Of a stretch of 64,000 nucleotides of DNA, positions 61,560-64,000 are shown one piece after another (position 1 is the first letter of the stretch; each line of letters opens with the position of its first letter). Origin of the DNA: Theobroma cacao (taxonomy: Eukaryota > Streptophyta > Magnoliopsida > Malvales > Malvaceae); the NCBI RefSeq assembly GCF_000208745.1, contig NC_030857.1:6896226-6960225 (forward strand), read 5' to 3'. Position numbers and translations under genes: made by a program. The notes under the pieces are model-generated. The model worked only from the letters and a program-made list of their open reading frames with translations, was not told the origin of the DNA and did no database searches.

Positions 61560-63306
61560 TTATCTTCCCCCATTCTGCATCAGCGTGTCAATGTTTCTTA
61601 CAGGTCCCTTAAACCATTTTCTTGCGTCCAGAATCCACCAAAGCATTACCATTGCCAAAACTATACCCAGAGCAACGGGCGCATAGTTGAAGGTTGTCCA
61701 TCGGATAGGATAAAGAGTTGGCACTAGAAAGGCTGAACAGGTGTAGCATATCCCCAAGAAGGCTACTAAGCAGACTGGCCTTCTAGATCTACCCAAGTGG
61801 AATGGTCCTGGCCTGAAATTCTTCTCATCCATCACCAGCCTCGCCAAGATTGGCACAGCGTAGCTCCCAACCCATTCGATTGTACTAATAGATATAATAG
61901 CAGTGAACACAACATCCAGTTTCAAGATGGGTAGGCCAAGAATGATGCTGATTGCCGCACAGAGCCACACCGCATTTGTTGGAACCTTATGCTTTGGGTG
62001 AACTTTGCTCCAAATATGTGAGAATGGGATCCCCCCATCCCTTGATAAGGCATAGACCTAGAAGAAGCCAAAGTCACTATCTGTGGTTGGATGTTTGGCT
62101 GATTACCATAGAAATGAGAAAACTGAAAAAATGAGACAGGTAGAATTTTTGTGGTGTTGTGTTCGTGAAGGTTGTAGCTACAGAGATATGTGATTTAGTT
62201 TTGCTTACTGCTCTGGCTGCACTTGTAGTGACTGAAAGTCCACAAAAGAAGAAAGATCCCCAAATAATGCAGAGAAAAACTAGTGGCCCAGCAGGATTCT
62301 GAAACCTCCCATGGTATGCATCATAGATGATTTGTGCTGGTACAAGAGCTTCAGCTGTCTCATTATTCACATCATACAAATGGTTGGGGTCCTGCAATAG
62401 AAATTACACTTTGGATGTCTACTGAAAATTCCAAACTAAAACTAACTCTGTAAACCATATACCCTAATGCTGAATGTAAGAGCTAAATTATAAGCCCATC
62501 CAAATATTGATATGATTCCAATGCTAGAGAGTATGGCAATTGGACCAGTCCTATCAGCCCCTTTGGTTTCTTCAGTCAAATGAGCTGCTGTGTCGTAGCC
62601 ATAGAGACAGTAGTTGCTGAGGAGTACGGACAGAATGACTGCATAAGGTTTGCTGCTTATTCCAGTTGAGTCAGGGGATGTTTCAAAGTGAGTAAATACA
62701 TAAGAAGCTGGTTGTGTTGGTGGTGCCACTAGAGGAAGCATTATGATCACAACCAAGCCGCCAATCACCTGCATTTACTGCTAGAATTTAATTTAATGAA
62801 CTGAAATGCCTTTGTGCATGCAATTAGACTGAAAAAATTTTATAGATTTTGTGCATTGTTTTTACAATGTAATGGTGATTCTGACGCAGGGAACAAACTG
62901 CAAACCTGCCACCAAAGTGAGATACTGTCAAGGAAATTCGATGACCCGTAAAGCGAAGGTGTTGAGAACTGCCCATATGATGGTGAGGCATATATACATA
63001 CACAAGAAAACAGTTCGAGAAGCAAAGTATCCTCCACCTTTGTTGGTTCCAGTGGATAAAAGAAGGATAATTTGCAATGCCTGTGACCCTGAATAGGCCT
63101 AATGTTCAACAAAAATGAATCGATGAATCAGAAACAACTCCATCTTTGGAATTGGAAGCTCTTGTTATTGATGCAGCCTATTGTTACCTGGGCGCCAATT
63201 CCAGAAATGACACCACAGTCTCGAGCCAAACGCCGCACTATGATGCAAATGGCCCCCATCTAGGTCCAGCCAAATGGGCAGCCCAGAAGTACAACGAACC
63301 AGTGGT
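61560..63306 (-). pseudogene. BAT1: BAT1-type amino acid/GABA permease, truncated and broken
   Basis: Family: bidirectional amino acid transporter of the APC superfamily, about 520 residues. Exons in transcript order: 63306-63188, 63098-62906, 62768-62463, 62391-62209 and 62057-61560. The last three are open: VIGGLVVIIMLPL and DTAAHLTEETKGADRTGPIAI; then SFFFCGLSVTTSAA; then VYALSRDGGIPFSHIW to KWFKGPVRNI and a TAA stop. The first two carry lesions: a TAG at 63238-63240 where tryptophan is expected, one missing base near 63212, and one extra base near 62932. Adjusting single bases would give 120 and 192 nt, whole codons. No exon for the N-terminal 80-100 residues is found up to 64000. Splice sites remain GT/AG. 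It is most simply a fairly young pseudogene; sequence errors could explain the single-base changes but not the missing 5' exons. Confidence 0.85.
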
Positions 63307-64000
63307 CTGTTAGATTTTCTAGCATGTCATTTGATCACGTGCCAGTTGCCAGGAACATCTTGTTAAAATATAGCCGTCTAAACTAATTCACAGGGTTCGA
63401 AAGTAACGAAGTATTTTGCAATCATTTTCTTGGTTTATATATATTTTTTAGATATTTTAAAATAAAATCTTTTTTCATTTTTAAATACTTTATATTTTTA
63501 TTTTTTCTATACTTTAAATTGATTTTTAATTTTTTTTACTTTTTATATTAAAGCATGAACATCAATTTTATAAAAAAAATTTGAATTTATAATATAAAAT
63601 ACTTAAAAGTCAAAGTTTTTTTTTCTTAATATGCATGAACGTCAAGATAAACAATTAGAGACAGAACGAGTACATAAAATGTAAGTTTTAATTTATTATT
63701 TGGATGTACATTTCATTTTTTTTAATAATTTAATGACAAAATTTATTAAGAATATCATTCAACTTAAAAATTTAAACTGTTTGAACTTTGAACGGCAAGA
63801 TAAAAGTTAGAGAATAGTTTTTATTCATTCATATCATGTCCAAAAAATTCGGGTAAAGTTTCATTTGTTGGGTGAGAATTTCGTAATACTAACTTATATT
63901 CACTGTGAGACTTATATGACTTTACTGTTCTATTGAGTCTGGCCTAGCCAATAGCTTGTCCCTATTTTACATTCAAATTCTAGTATGTATATACTAATAT
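63307..64000. other. AT-rich spacer at the window end
   Basis: The expected 5' exons of the BAT1 gene are not here. The DNA is AT-rich with no open frame of note. Confidence 0.55.

Noticed and set aside
1..64000. CRISPR arrays, phage, defence islands or viral integrations
   Set aside because: This is a plant nuclear region. No regularly spaced repeats, and no viral replicase or coat-like frames were seen on either strand.

Overview
This window is nuclear DNA of a dicot plant, most likely a woody rosid. Genes carry many short introns with GT..AG borders, spacers are very AT-rich and full of small transposons, and several proteins are plant-specific types. The species cannot be named from sequence alone. 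I see no tRNA or rRNA gene, CRISPR array or bacterial-type operon. One ambiguous base (n) stands at 60053.

Layout: 1-9.5 kb is gene-poor, with a LINE RNase H remnant and a small Mutator-like element. An orphan TATA box and short exon lie near 9.55-9.69 kb. 11.3-13.3 kb holds an amino acid permease of the AAP family (+). 14.3-15.4 kb holds a decayed RRM-type LINE ORF1 (-). 19.5-26.2 kb is an auxilin-like J-domain gene (-) whose last intron carries two small elements and an 81-bp tandem duplication. 26.3-30 kb is repeat-rich. 30.1-31.9 kb is an intronless SPARK-domain receptor-like kinase (+). 32-36 kb has decayed repeats and a hAT-type MITE with its target-site duplication. 36.7-38.1 kb is a mitochondrial-type PPR gene (+). 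40.1-41.8 kb is KCP2, an oligosaccharyltransferase subunit (-), head-to-head with a RING/pseudokinase/WD40 gene (+, 42.3-46.7 kb). 48.0-59.6 kb is the 31-exon plastid translocase gene SECA2 (+). 61.6-63.3 kb is a 5'-truncated, frameshifted BAT1-type amino acid permease pseudogene (-).

The genes do not form a pathway. Their order does have evolutionary meaning: as I recall the Arabidopsis map, AAP3, the PPR gene and KCP2 homologues sit together near At1g77350-77380, while the RING/WD40 gene, SECA2 and the J-domain gene sit together near At1g21650-21660. The window would then keep both halves of an ancestral block in one place.

Exon boundaries were read by hand from GT/AG sites, reading phase and protein-family expectation. 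For every intact multi-exon gene the listed coding exons sum to a whole number of codons ending in a stop. I found no convincing new molecular system. The most interesting items are the BAT1 pseudogene lesions, an open frame that continues past the SECA2 stop across a predicted splice junction, the degenerate kinase domain in the RING/WD40 protein, and the small transposon families.
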